A stretch of 50,243 nt of DNA, taken from contig MOYA01000003.1 of assembly GCA_001899315.1 (NCBI GenBank), positions 530,814-581,056 on the forward strand, in the 5' to 3' direction. Shown piece after piece: positions 33,747 to 41,831 of this stretch. This stretch comes from Candidatus Obscuribacter phosphatis (lineage in GTDB: Bacteria > Cyanobacteriota > Vampirovibrionia > Obscuribacterales > Obscuribacteraceae). The notes beneath the pieces are model-generated. The model was not told the origin of the DNA. It saw nothing but the letters and a program-made list of their open reading frames with translations, and ran no database searches. Every line of letters begins with the position of its first letter. Position 1 is the stretch's first letter. The position numbers and the translations under genes were made by a program.

Positions 33747-34316
33747 TTGAAACACTTTAAGAAAAAGCTCGCTGTGTCTTTTGCTGGTCTTTTTGCTCTT
33801 GCTTCCGCATGGCACTTAGCAGCAGCAGCCGCGCTACCGCCCGAATTTTGGGTAATAAAAGATCCAGAGAAAAGTAACTGCGGAAGAACTCGAAACACAT
33901 TCAAACATCAGCCCTCCATCGAAGGTGACGGCGACTCTGTGCAGACCCCATACAGCCAGGTCAAACCAGTTTCAATGCTCACTCTCTTCGGCGCCCCATC
34001 CAGTTACGACGAGACTTGGATAGGTGTAATAGGATACCTTTCAAAAACCTCAAGCAGCGATGGCAAGATAACACTGGAAGTTTATCCAACGCGCGAAGCG
34101 TTCGCACTGAAGTACCCGAGAGAAAGCTTGACTATTTCAGTAAATCCAAACTTCAAGGCATTAGAAAAATTTGCAACAGGCAATAGAATAGAGGCAATCG
34201 GATTTTTCAAACGCCTTCAACAATCAACCAGCGAACAAGCATTCGGCTTGCTGGAAGAGGCTTCAATAAGGCATGTAAAAGCTCTTTCGAAGAAGAGCAA
34301 AACCGCAAAAATTTAA
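33747..34316 (+). CDS. secreted hypothetical protein, paralog A
   Basis: 189 residues from a TTG start with AAGG about nine nt upstream. Signal peptide (KKKLAVSFAGLFALASAWHLAAAAA). The mature protein has a conserved core shared with its neighbour at 34387: YSQVKPVSMLTLFGAPSSY, GVIGYLSK, YPTREAF, NPNFKALEKFATGNRIEAIGFFK and EQAFGLLEEASI. The alternating strands suggest an OB-like or other small beta fold; function unknown. Confidence 0.8.
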   Translation: MKHFKKKLAVSFAGLFALASAWHLAAAAALPPEFWVIKDPEKSNCGRTRNTFKHQPSIEGDGDSVQTPYSQVKPVSMLTLFGAPSSYDETWIGVIGYLSKTSSSDGKITLEVYPTREAFALKYPRESLTISVNPNFKALEKFATGNRIEAIGFFKRLQQSTSEQAFGLLEEASIRHVKALSKKSKTAKI

Positions 34317-34386
34317 CCAGATTGCCGAGATAGATATAAAAATTGGCAGAAATATTGATGGGTTTAAATAGGGAGAAGATTTCAGA

Positions 34387-34935
34387 ATGAACGGTAAGAG
34401 CCGAAACCCCAAACAACTGAGACTGATGTTTGGACTCGCTGCCCTAGCTTTGACCGGATCTGCGAGCTCATCAAGCGAGATGGCACCCGAAGCCTGGCAG
34501 ATAAGAGGAGCCGAAGAAGGCAACTTTGGCAAAATCAGAAGTGAATATCTACACCAGCCTAACATAAATAGCGACATAGCAAGAAATCCCTACAGCAAAG
34601 TTCGCAGAATTTCGATATTCTCACTTTACGGCGAACCCAACAAATACCTAGGACAAATGGTTGGAGTTATCGGCTATCTAAGCAAATCAAAGGGATGCGA
34701 GTCTAACACCATACTTTATCTCTACCCTACACGTGAATCTTATGAGCTAGGATTCAGAAGAGAAGCGTTAAACATAGAACTGAATCCACATTTCAAAGGC
34801 ATAGAAAAATTTGAGTGCGGAAAACGAATCGAAGCTATAGGTAGCTTCAAGACCTTAGAACAAGGAACAATAGAGCAGTGTTTTGGTTCTCTTAACGACG
34901 CCTCGATCAAGATTGTCACGCCGGCAAGTCGTTGA
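34387..34935 (+). CDS. secreted hypothetical protein, paralog B
   Basis: 182 residues with a GGAGAAG site upstream. Weak N-terminal signal (LRLMFGLAALALTGSASS). Shares the core of paralog A: YSKVRRISIFSLYGEP, VGVIGYLSK, YPTRESYELG, NPHFKGIEKFECGKRIEAIGSFK and EQCFGSLNDASI. Tandem duplication 70 bp apart on the same strand, already well diverged. Function unknown. Confidence 0.8.
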   Translation: MNGKSRNPKQLRLMFGLAALALTGSASSSSEMAPEAWQIRGAEEGNFGKIRSEYLHQPNINSDIARNPYSKVRRISIFSLYGEPNKYLGQMVGVIGYLSKSKGCESNTILYLYPTRESYELGFRREALNIELNPHFKGIEKFECGKRIEAIGSFKTLEQGTIEQCFGSLNDASIKIVTPASR

Positions 34936-35027
34936 ACTTCAAGGGTTCACTCTAACAGAGATTTATTCTGAAAAAACCAACAAAGCCCTGCTTGATTTCA
35001 GCAGATTGAGGTCGAAGCGACTGAACT

Positions 35028-35063
35028 GGTCTCAATTCCGATCTCAATTCCGGTCTCACTTCC
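35028..35063. repeat. 12-bp array, 3 units, spanning the stop of the 35056 gene
   Basis: GGTCTCAATTCC, GATCTCAATTCC and GGTCTCACTTCC are at 35028, 35040 and 35052. The minus-strand TGA stop of the jelly-roll gene (35056-35058) lies in the third unit; the other two are copies beyond the stop. Confidence 0.85.
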
Positions 35064-35571
35064 AGTCTTTACCAGTAAACGGTGTATCAGCACCAACCTT
35101 CTCTATCTGAACATCACCGAGCCAAAGCTCGCCTATGCCTCGCAAGAAAATGCCATAGACAATCATCTTGCTTGTCTTCGGCACATCGACGACTAACGAA
35201 TAGCCATTCCAGTCGGTCTCACCGGTAATTGGGCGGTCGTGCATGTTGTCGAAATGGGCAGCAAGAATAGGCTGAGTTGGCCAATCGCCATCAACACGAA
35301 TCCACAAATTGGCTGAGCCTGCCGTTAGCTTGGTCTTCACCCAGCCGGTCATTCTCACCCTGGCACCTCGAAACTCATCCGGCGAGCAGCTTTTAGTCAG
35401 CTTAGGGCAGTCCATTTGCAGATAGTTCTGACGCTCACATTTCAGATGTGCTGTCGGCGCCCCGTTTTGTGTTTCAACACTATCTAACGACACCGAAATA
35501 TCAGAAAAGCCATCAGAACAATTTGGCCACCAGCCGTTTGGTCTTTCACCTGAACTATTTTCCTCGGTCAT
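35056..35571 (-). CDS. jelly-roll (carbohydrate-binding-module-like) domain protein
   Basis: 171 residues made almost entirely of one beta domain: GWWPNCSDGFSDISVSLDSV, then RVRMTGWVKTKLTAGSANLWIRVDG, FDNMHDRPITGETDW, LVVDVPKTSKMIVYGIFLRGIGELWLGDVQIEKV. I recognise this combination (WVKT, WxRVDG, DNMxDRPIxGxTDW, GxGxxWxDD-like) from proteins where it is attached to transcription-factor or peptidase domains; here it stands alone. No signal peptide. ATG with GGAG seven nt upstream. Its ligand is unknown. Confidence 0.82.
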   Translation of the reverse strand: MTEENSSGERPNGWWPNCSDGFSDISVSLDSVETQNGAPTAHLKCERQNYLQMDCPKLTKSCSPDEFRGARVRMTGWVKTKLTAGSANLWIRVDGDWPTQPILAAHFDNMHDRPITGETDWNGYSLVVDVPKTSKMIVYGIFLRGIGELWLGDVQIEKVGADTPFTGKDWK

Positions 35572-35684
35572 TGCACTGCTCCATTCCTACCAGCCGTCTG
35601 CGTCGCTTCGCTTTTCATCGCTCAAGCTATAATGACCAAATCGTCAATCTTCACCTATACGATATTCAAGAACAATACCCAAAA

Positions 35685-36530
35685 ATGAAAGGCAAAACAA
35701 GAACTATAGCCCTAAGCATCTACTCCTTGCTTGGACTCTATTTTCTTATCTCTCCTCTTAACTTACCTCTATACAATTTCCTTATCTTCCCTAGTACAGA
35801 CAAGCGAGTAAGAGCAATACCTGAGGGCTATTTGACCAGTCTGCCAGGCGCTCAGCTAGAAGAACTTTACTTCACTAGTAATGGTCTAAAGCTTCACGCT
35901 CTCTTGCTCAGAAATCCCAAAAGCAAGAGAGTTTTCTTGCTCAGTCACGGCAAAGGAAACAATGTTTATCTAGAACTGGACCACGCCCGCATGCTGTACG
36001 AATTCGGCTCTGTCTTTATGTACGACTATAGAGGTTTTGGCAAAAGCGAAGGCAAAATTAGCGTAGAAGGGGCGAAAATTGACGCTCTTTCAGCTTATGA
36101 GCACCTCAGAGAGGTGGGTTATGAGCCCAATTACATCATTGCTTTCGGGCAATCGTTTGGCACCGGCATTAGTGGCTACCTAAGCACACAAAGACCGTTG
36201 AAAGCAATCATCTTTCAGTCTGGATTTAGCTCTCTCAGCAGCGTTGGTAAGCGCCGGATGCCGTGGCTCAATATTTACCCCGATTGGATGTTCGGCGGTA
36301 TAGATATTGACACTCTATCTTACATGAGAGCAGAACACCCTCCCCTGCTCGCCTTCCATGGTCTGCGCGACACTGAAATTCCTGTGCAAGAATCGATCGA
36401 ACTTTGCAAACACGCCAGACCAGTGGCAAAGTTAGTAGTTCTGCCTGATGGCAAACACCTGGCCTACGGCGCAAACGGCGAATTCAAAAAAGAACTGTCT
36501 AGTTTTCTCGAAGACATAGAAAAGCCCTAG
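35685..36530 (+). CDS. membrane-anchored alpha/beta hydrolase (ABHD13/17-like)
   Basis: 281 residues. Hydrophobic anchor at about 7-35. Fold elements: VFLLSHGKGNN (oxyanion turn), YDYRGFGKSEGK, nucleophile Ser157 in FGQSFGTGISG, acid in FHGLRDTEIPV and catalytic His in PDGKHLAYG. Family members are serine hydrolases or thioesterases acting on acyl groups at membranes; the substrate here is unknown. The frame extends to 35448 across the divergent neighbour, so the ATG at 35685 is used, although it lacks a clear ribosome site. Confidence 0.85.
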   Translation: MKGKTRTIALSIYSLLGLYFLISPLNLPLYNFLIFPSTDKRVRAIPEGYLTSLPGAQLEELYFTSNGLKLHALLLRNPKSKRVFLLSHGKGNNVYLELDHARMLYEFGSVFMYDYRGFGKSEGKISVEGAKIDALSAYEHLREVGYEPNYIIAFGQSFGTGISGYLSTQRPLKAIIFQSGFSSLSSVGKRRMPWLNIYPDWMFGGIDIDTLSYMRAEHPPLLAFHGLRDTEIPVQESIELCKHARPVAKLVVLPDGKHLAYGANGEFKKELSSFLEDIEKP

Positions 36531-36644
36531 ATATCCTAAATCTGCACTATAGAACTCATTTGCTTTAGCAGTAGTCACCAAGGCATATTGCAATGGTAAA
36601 TTTATTGAGGCGGCAGGGTTCTAAAGCAAAGGAGTCGGATAGTT

Positions 36645-37085
36645 ATGAAACTCATGCTCTCATGCTTGCTGGTCATGCTTATAGCGGCTATTCCGTCTCT
36701 AGCCGCCGAAAATCAAAGCAATTGGGCCATCTCCGTCAAGGCACTTGGACTAAAGTCCGATGAAAGAATCTCGGCATTTAGCCTTGATTTAAAGGGTGCC
36801 TCGATCAAGACGATTAGAGACATTCCTTCAATGTGGAGCATTAGTCTCGACAACTTCCAATTCATGAAGGCACCTTGGGCAACCTCAATCTCCGGGCGAG
36901 CCCGCAATGGGGTTGCATACCTAGAGCCCATCTATTTCGAACAAGACTTTATCAATATTCGAAGATATGCAGAGGAAAAGACATTCGCCGCGCAGCTCAA
37001 GCTTTCAGTCACTGGGACTAACCTAAAGACACGCTCAATTACCTTGACCACCAAAGATCTGCTCATTAAGCCAATAACCGAATGA
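36645..37085 (+). CDS. secreted hypothetical protein
   Basis: 146 residues with a Sec signal peptide (LMLSCLLVMLIAAIPSLA, cleavage near 20). The mature part is a small beta-rich domain (NWAISVKALGLKSDERI, SWSISLDNFQ-like strands). AAAGGAG lies ten nt upstream of the first ATG. Family not recognised. Converges with the operon ending at 37320. Confidence 0.75.
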   Translation: MKLMLSCLLVMLIAAIPSLAAENQSNWAISVKALGLKSDERISAFSLDLKGASIKTIRDIPSMWSISLDNFQFMKAPWATSISGRARNGVAYLEPIYFEQDFINIRRYAEEKTFAAQLKLSVTGTNLKTRSITLTTKDLLIKPITE

Positions 37086-37133
37086 TTTCACCGCCAATCT
37101 TGGCAGTAACTAACCACTTTACCCACAATCATA

Positions 37134-37150
37134 ATAGACCGGTCGTCTAT
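37134..37150. promoter_or_regulatory. palindrome ATAGAC-CGGTC-GTCTAT
   Basis: A 6-bp inverted repeat around CGGTC with GACCGGTC inside, in the shape of a TetR-family operator. It lies between convergent genes, where a promoter is not expected, so its role is unclear. Confidence 0.35.
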
Positions 37151-37171
37151 CTAATCTCAAAAGAAAAAGAA

Positions 37172-37211
37172 GCTAGAAGCACGTGCCCGCGAGGGGAGCA
37201 GTGCTTCTAGC
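37172..37211 (-). terminator. intrinsic terminator of the MoxR-VWA operon
   Basis: GCTAGAAGCAC (37172-37182) pairs perfectly with GTGCTTCTAGC (37201-37211), an 11-bp stem with an 18-nt loop. On the minus strand it is followed by TTCTTTTTCTTTT. It lies 109 bp beyond the stop of the last gene of the operon. Confidence 0.85.
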
Positions 37212-37242
37212 CAAAGTCTTGAATCTAGTCCTTTTTCTAGCC

Positions 37243-37360
37243 CGGCATCAGGGCGTTCTTGTCGGTCGGCTTGCCGCTATCAGGGCTTAGCGCCGTACTT
37301 GTCGGTCGACTTGCCGCTATCAGGGCTTGGCGCCCTTGTCGGTCGGCTTGCCGCTATCAG
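37243..37360. repeat. 37-40-bp tandem array, 3 copies, spanning the stop of the 37320 gene
   Basis: The core CTTGTCGGTCGGCTTGCCGC recurs, with one change in copy B, ending at 37283, 37323 and 37360. In the gene's frame the first copy encodes PDSGKPTDKGAKP and then stop. The next two copies repeat this 3' end, including the TGA-TAG, beyond the stop. Confidence 0.9.
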
Positions 37361-37715
37361 GCTTCGTCGGTGCGGGCTTGGTCACAGCCGGCACGGTCGG
37401 AGCCGCCGATTCCAGCTTCATCTGCAGCTCGTACTGCTTGTGCACCTGTCCCTGAAAGACAAACTGCAGGTACAGCGCCAGCGCGATGAAAGTCAGCACC
37501 ACAGGCAAAGAACGCTCTTTGTCTTTGAGCATGTAAATGGCCGCCCCGACGATGAGAGCGATACCGAGGGCGAGGTGCGTCATGGCACCACCGTCCATAG
37601 ACTTGAGCGGCAGACTGTAGACCAGCCAACCGCTCCAAAAGCTCATCACTGCACCGGCGAGGGCACCGGCAATGGCAATGATGACGAGCGCGATTTTCAG
37701 TTTCGAGTTCTTCAT
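37320..37715 (-). CDS. small membrane protein of the MoxR-VWA operon
   Basis: 131 residues with three or four hydrophobic helices (about 8-30, 45-60, 70-90) and a soluble C-terminal tail rich in Pro, Thr and Lys (TKPAPTKPDSGKPTDKGAKP). The last gene of the operon, 18 nt after the VWA gene. Family not recognised; association with the MoxR/VWA pair suggests it anchors or receives their action (inference). Its 3' end is tandemly repeated past the stop. Confidence 0.8.
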   Translation of the reverse strand: MKNSKLKIALVIIAIAGALAGAVMSFWSGWLVYSLPLKSMDGGAMTHLALGIALIVGAAIYMLKDKERSLPVVLTFIALALYLQFVFQGQVHKQYELQMKLESAAPTVPAVTKPAPTKPDSGKPTDKGAKP

Positions 37716-37733
37716 TTTCTTATCTCTGCCTGT

Positions 37734-38849
37734 TCATCGGAAGATCTGATAGGAAGTAGCGCATTGGCGCAGGACCTCCGATTCGACGTGGATGGCTGCG
37801 ACATGGAGTTTGACGTCATCTTTGAGCAAAGCTTTCACCTTGCCGACAGTCATTTGTCCATACTCGTTGAGGTGCTGACCGTCGGTGATGAGCAGCACGT
37901 CTGCCATATCGCCGCTGTCTTTGTTCTTGCGCACATCGTCGCAAGCCACTTGCAGAGCCCCCAAGATATTGGTGCCGTTATAGCTCGCCGCAGTCGACAT
38001 CAACTGGTCGATAAAGACGCGCGCCTCATCCGGCGTGGTGATTTTAATGAGCTTTCCTTGTTCACCATAAAACAGGCGCAGCATGTAAGACGCTTCGCCG
38101 TTCACTGCTTTGGCAAGCAGACTGACCGTGATGCCGCGAGACCAGCTGTGCCGGGGCATGCCGTTCTTCATCATCTCGGTCATCGAGTTGGATACATCGA
38201 GCAGAATGTGCAGAGTCTTGCGTTCGACAGTGCGGGTGTAGGGCTGCATAACCAGCAGATCTTCCTGCGCCAACCTGTCAAAGAAAACGTCGTCGTCTTG
38301 CATAAGCTGCTCGGGCAGCACATCAGACATCTGCTCGACGCCGCTAATCGGCATGGGCTGAATGTCGTTGGTGGGAAACATCGACTTGGTCTCGCCCACC
38401 TTGGTGTCGAGGTCCATATCGATGTCTTTCTGGGTGGCCGCCACATGCAAGATATGCAAAATGTGTGCGGGCACCGACTTGGCGACAGCCTCGGCACGCT
38501 CAGCATCGGTCAGGGTTTTGTCGTCCCTGATTTTTGCCAGGTGCTCGGCATAGTCCTTCAAGGTGGGGTTAGCGCGCAGAATGTCCTCTGCCTGAGCCAC
38601 TTTGCGAGCGTGCTCAGCCTTGCGTTGTTGCCGCTCTTGCTCTGCTCGCTTCTCGCGCTCTTCCTTCTCGCGCTTTTCACGGGCAGCTTTATCAGCGGCA
38701 CTCTCGCCGTCGCCGTCACCGTCTCCTTCACCTTGACCCTTGCCTTTACCCTTGCTGCTGAAACTCTGCAGCAGCTGCGAGAGCTTGTAGGCCAGGTAGA
38801 CCCAGAGGCCCCCCAGCCCTAGAGACATTAGAAATGCGGTCCAAGACAT
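37734..38849 (-). CDS. VWA-domain protein (CoxE/ViaA-like), partner of MoxR
   Basis: 371 residues. N-terminal hydrophobic segment (about 5-26), then a Gly/Asp-rich linker (GDGDGDGES) and a very charged coiled-coil stretch (DKAAREKREKEEREKRAEQE). A helical middle part precedes a VWA domain with a complete metal site: DVSNSM at 218-223, GTN near 295 and ITDG near 320. The ATG has GAGGT five nt upstream and begins 7 nt after the MoxR gene. In characterised MoxR-VWA pairs the VWA protein brings the target to the AAA+ ATPase. Confidence 0.9.
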   Translation of the reverse strand: MSWTAFLMSLGLGGLWVYLAYKLSQLLQSFSSKGKGKGQGEGDGDGDGESAADKAAREKREKEEREKRAEQERQQRKAEHARKVAQAEDILRANPTLKDYAEHLAKIRDDKTLTDAERAEAVAKSVPAHILHILHVAATQKDIDMDLDTKVGETKSMFPTNDIQPMPISGVEQMSDVLPEQLMQDDDVFFDRLAQEDLLVMQPYTRTVERKTLHILLDVSNSMTEMMKNGMPRHSWSRGITVSLLAKAVNGEASYMLRLFYGEQGKLIKITTPDEARVFIDQLMSTAASYNGTNILGALQVACDDVRKNKDSGDMADVLLITDGQHLNEYGQMTVGKVKALLKDDVKLHVAAIHVESEVLRQCATSYQIFR

Positions 38850-38856
38850 AGAGACC

Positions 38857-40227
38857 TCACTTCACCGGCAGCAGGCGGTCGTTGAGCTTGGCAGAGAGGG
38901 CGGCGAGACGCTCGCGCATCTTCTTCTGGAAGTCCAGATTGGACGGCAGCTGCGGCTTGACCTCGCGAATCTGCTTGTCGAGGGCGCCGACCTGACGAAT
39001 CAGCTGCACCAGCTCGTCGTTCGAGAGCGGGGTCTTGTCGTCGAGGGTGGGAATCTCAGACTCGTACTTCTTGAGCAGCTGCACGCAGACCTCGTCGAAG
39101 GACTGCTTCTTCTGCTCGATAGCCTTGTCGACGATGGGCTTGGCCACCTTCATGAAGGTCTCGTGCTGCGAACGGTCGTTGCCGACGCAAAGCCCCCAGC
39201 GCACGGCGTAGAGGTCTTCGAAAGAAACTTCGCTGCGCCCGTTGATGGCGGCCGAGGCGCGAACCAGCTTGATCAGCTTGCAAGCGCGCCGGTCGGAGAT
39301 CTTGACTGTCTGGTCCTTCTCGTAGGCCTTGCGATAGGCCTGAATGACATCGTCATAGACTGCCAAGAACTCGGCGTCGAGGGCGATTTCGCTGCCGCAA
39401 ACCAGATTGGAGACCGCCACCAGGTCGTCGAAGCTGATGCGCACGCTGGGGCGCTCATCGCCGACAAACTTGGCGTACATGCGCCGGCGGCTCTCGGCAG
39501 CTTCGAGATAGTTGACCTTGGCGATGAAGATGAAGCGGTCGATGACGGCGCCCAGCTCAGGTGCAGACTTGACCACAGCCACCGGATCACCATTGGTGGA
39601 GGCGACAGCGGTGTGCAGCAGAGCCTTTTCGACCTGGCGACCACGTTTGAAAGTGCGCTCGTTCAAGATGCCGAGCAGCACCCGCAAGAGCGGCGCATTG
39701 GCGTCGAGCACTTCGTCGAGTTCGACCAGGTGCGCGTCGAGGATGCCGCCCTCGCGCTGATAGTTGAGCACGCCTTCTTCGCGCATCTGCTTGGGATTGG
39801 GCACGCCAATCACATGCGATTCGCTCATGAACTTGTTGAGCGCGATCGAAAAGACGGTCGGGGTCTCGAAACAAGAGTAGAGGGCACTGAGCAAGTCAGA
39901 CTTGCCGGTGCCGAAGACGCCGTGCACGAGCACATGCTCGCGGCTGAGGAGGGCAAAGACGAGCTGCGAGACCAGGTGTTCGCGCTCGGGAAAGATGTTC
40001 TTCAGTTCGGCTTCCAGCTTCTTCATCTGCTCAGAGAAGAGCGCCAGCTTGGCGGGGTCCAGACCACCCGGATAGACCGGCGCGGGCAGCAGAAGCGGAG
40101 GATTCTCCGGCGGCGGCACAGCCGGTTCCGGATTGGCGGTAACGGCAGAGCCGGTGGAAGCGGGATCGGGAGTACCGACGGTCTGGTCCTCGACGCCGAC
40201 GGTCTTGGAGAGGTTAACTTGAGTCAT
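38857..40227 (-). CDS. MoxR/RavA-family AAA+ ATPase
   Basis: 456 residues. A Pro-rich, low-complexity N-terminus (about 20-55) precedes the AAA+ core. Walker A is GVFGTGKS (103-110), Walker B is LVELDEVLDA (168-177), sensor-1 is ASTNGDP (209-215), and the arginine-finger region follows FKRGRQVE. Family members remodel or activate protein complexes, often for metal-enzyme maturation or stress. First gene of the three-gene unit with the VWA and membrane proteins. Ribosome site GAGAG, moderate. Confidence 0.92.
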   Translation of the reverse strand: MTQVNLSKTVGVEDQTVGTPDPASTGSAVTANPEPAVPPPENPPLLLPAPVYPGGLDPAKLALFSEQMKKLEAELKNIFPEREHLVSQLVFALLSREHVLVHGVFGTGKSDLLSALYSCFETPTVFSIALNKFMSESHVIGVPNPKQMREEGVLNYQREGGILDAHLVELDEVLDANAPLLRVLLGILNERTFKRGRQVEKALLHTAVASTNGDPVAVVKSAPELGAVIDRFIFIAKVNYLEAAESRRRMYAKFVGDERPSVRISFDDLVAVSNLVCGSEIALDAEFLAVYDDVIQAYRKAYEKDQTVKISDRRACKLIKLVRASAAINGRSEVSFEDLYAVRWGLCVGNDRSQHETFMKVAKPIVDKAIEQKKQSFDEVCVQLLKKYESEIPTLDDKTPLSNDELVQLIRQVGALDKQIREVKPQLPSNLDFQKKMRERLAALSAKLNDRLLPVK

Positions 40228-40883
40228 TTTCGATCTACTCTCAATAGAAAGCCGGTCCTCGGCCTTCGTTTTCCATTAGCGGGTTCTCATGAGAGAACGC
40301 GCATCCGCAGCAAGTTCTGTGTGCTTTTTTCGGATGAAGTAGTCGGAAGAAAATCGCAGAGCCTCTACCATGACGCAGCTCTCCAAACTGCGCTGGCTCG
40401 CACAAGCATCTATCTCATTCTCGAAAACTTAAGCTCAGAACGCTGCTCTAAGAGCATGTTCTAAGCCTCTTTGCCGAACGCGGACAAAGTAAATCTTCGA
40501 GGTCTGGGTGCGTGAGATATTGGCGAGAAGAAGAGTGGAAAAACTCCGCAATTTATCTGAAAGAAAATGAGACCTAAAACTATGAAGTAGGCCGCTTATA
40601 AGTCATCCCCGAGAACCTGAGATAATGACAAGCTTTCTTTTCTTAGCTCTTTGCGCCGCGTGCTTGGCGACTACCAAATCTGTAAACTCTTTCAAATCTT
40701 GAGCAATCAGCAAGTTAGCGCGCCGGCGCGAGCACCTGACAATAGTTGTAAATAGAGCCATCGCACAAGCGCCTGACATCTCGCCGCTTATCTTGAAAAC
40801 ACTGATACTATGCGGGGCGATTGAGACAGCTATAATATTTCAGTCAAGCAAACTTAATTAAAAACAGGATATATACACCGGGC
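40228..40883. other. 656-bp intergenic region upstream of the MoxR operon and the glycosyltransferase
   Basis: No clear gene. Notable parts: an inverted repeat (GTTCTC 40283-40288 / GAGAAC 40293-40298) in the leader of the MoxR gene; a possible 58-codon minus-strand frame at 40603-40779; and TATAAT at 40831-40836, a possible -10 box for the glycosyltransferase gene without a good -35. Confidence 0.5.
40603..40779 (-). CDS. possible small basic protein
   Basis: A 58-codon frame from ATG at 40779 to TGA at 40603. It encodes a basic, helical sequence ending AAQRAKKRKLVIISGSRG, and the frame is open further upstream to about 40845. No ribosome site. It could be a real small gene, a decayed gene, or chance. 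Confidence 0.25.
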   Translation of the reverse strand: MSGACAMALFTTIVRCSRRRANLLIAQDLKEFTDLVVAKHAAQRAKKRKLVIISGSRG

Positions 40884-41828
40884 ATGACCGACACCGCCAG
40901 CGACACCAGAGCATTTATCAGCGTCGTCGTGCCTATGTTCAACGAAGAAGCCGGAGCGGCAGAGTGTGTCAAGCGCCTCACCCAGGTACTCGATGGCATG
41001 CCTTTTCGCTACGAAATTATCTTTGTCAATGACGGCAGTCGAGACCGCACACTTGAAAACCTGAAAGCTCAAAAGTCGGCTAATCCGCATATCAAAATTG
41101 TTGATCTCAGCCGCAATTTTGGTCATCAACTTGCCATCACCGCTGGTATCGACTTGGCCCAGGGCGACGCCGTTATAGTTATTGACGGCGACCTGCAAGA
41201 CCCGCCCGAGCTCTTTCCCGAGATGGCTGCAAAATGGCAAGAGGGCTACGATGTCGTACATGCTAAAAGACGCAAAAGAGAAGGCGAAACGACCTTCAAG
41301 CTGCTCACCGCCAAAATCTATTATCGGCTAATTCGCGAGATAGCCCATGTAGATATTCCGGTAGATGTGGGCGATTTCAGGTTAATGAGCCGCAGGGCTG
41401 TAGACGCCCTCAAGAGTCTGAGAGAAAAGCACCGCTATATACGCGGCATGGTGGCTTGGTTGGGCTTCAATCAGACGACTGTGGAATACGACCGCTCCGC
41501 TCGCTTTGCCGGACAAACTCATTATCCACTAAGCCGCATGCTTAGCTTTTCTTGGATAGGTCTGACCAGTTTCTCTATAGTGCCGCTCAGGTTGGCAACT
41601 TTCTGCGGGCTACTTTCTGCACTGGCAGGCTTTCTTTATGGCATCTATGCACTAATAGTGAAATACGTCTTTCATACAGCCATCATCGGCTGGACCTCAA
41701 TAGTTATCTTGATTTTGCTATTAGGAGGCATTCAGCTGCTCTGCCTGGGCATTATCGGCGAGTATGTGGGCAAACTCTACGAAGAATCAAAAAATCGCCC
41801 GCTCTACCTGGTCAAAGACATAATCTAA
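40884..41828 (+). CDS. GT2 glycosyltransferase, polyprenyl-phosphate hexosyltransferase type
   Basis: 314 residues. Catalytic GT-A domain with VVPMFNEEAG (15-24), FVNDGSRD (47-54) and the DGDLQDPPE metal and catalytic box (101-109). FRLMSRRAVDALKSL and YIRGMVAWLGF follow, typical of ArnC/GtrB-like enzymes. Two C-terminal transmembrane helices (about 234-260 and 271-295) and the tail RPLYLVKDII. It transfers a sugar from a nucleotide donor to undecaprenyl phosphate at the inner membrane. The sugar is not predictable. The methyltransferase gene starts 3 nt after its stop. Confidence 0.92.
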   Translation: MTDTASDTRAFISVVVPMFNEEAGAAECVKRLTQVLDGMPFRYEIIFVNDGSRDRTLENLKAQKSANPHIKIVDLSRNFGHQLAITAGIDLAQGDAVIVIDGDLQDPPELFPEMAAKWQEGYDVVHAKRRKREGETTFKLLTAKIYYRLIREIAHVDIPVDVGDFRLMSRRAVDALKSLREKHRYIRGMVAWLGFNQTTVEYDRSARFAGQTHYPLSRMLSFSWIGLTSFSIVPLRLATFCGLLSALAGFLYGIYALIVKYVFHTAIIGWTSIVILILLLGGIQLLCLGIIGEYVGKLYEESKNRPLYLVKDII

Positions 41829-41831
41829 ACA

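Noticed and set aside
37299-38822. 507-codon plus-strand open frame
   Set aside because: It is antisense to the VWA and membrane genes, which have complete motifs; the His/Gln/Leu-rich translation is a by-product of GC-rich codons.
39163-40464. 433-codon plus-strand open frame
   Set aside because: Antisense to the MoxR ATPase with intact Walker motifs; no domain is visible in it.
40831-40836. Sigma-70 promoter of the glycosyltransferase
   Set aside because: TATAAT is perfect, but no -35 box lies at 16-18 bp, so only noted inside the gap entry.
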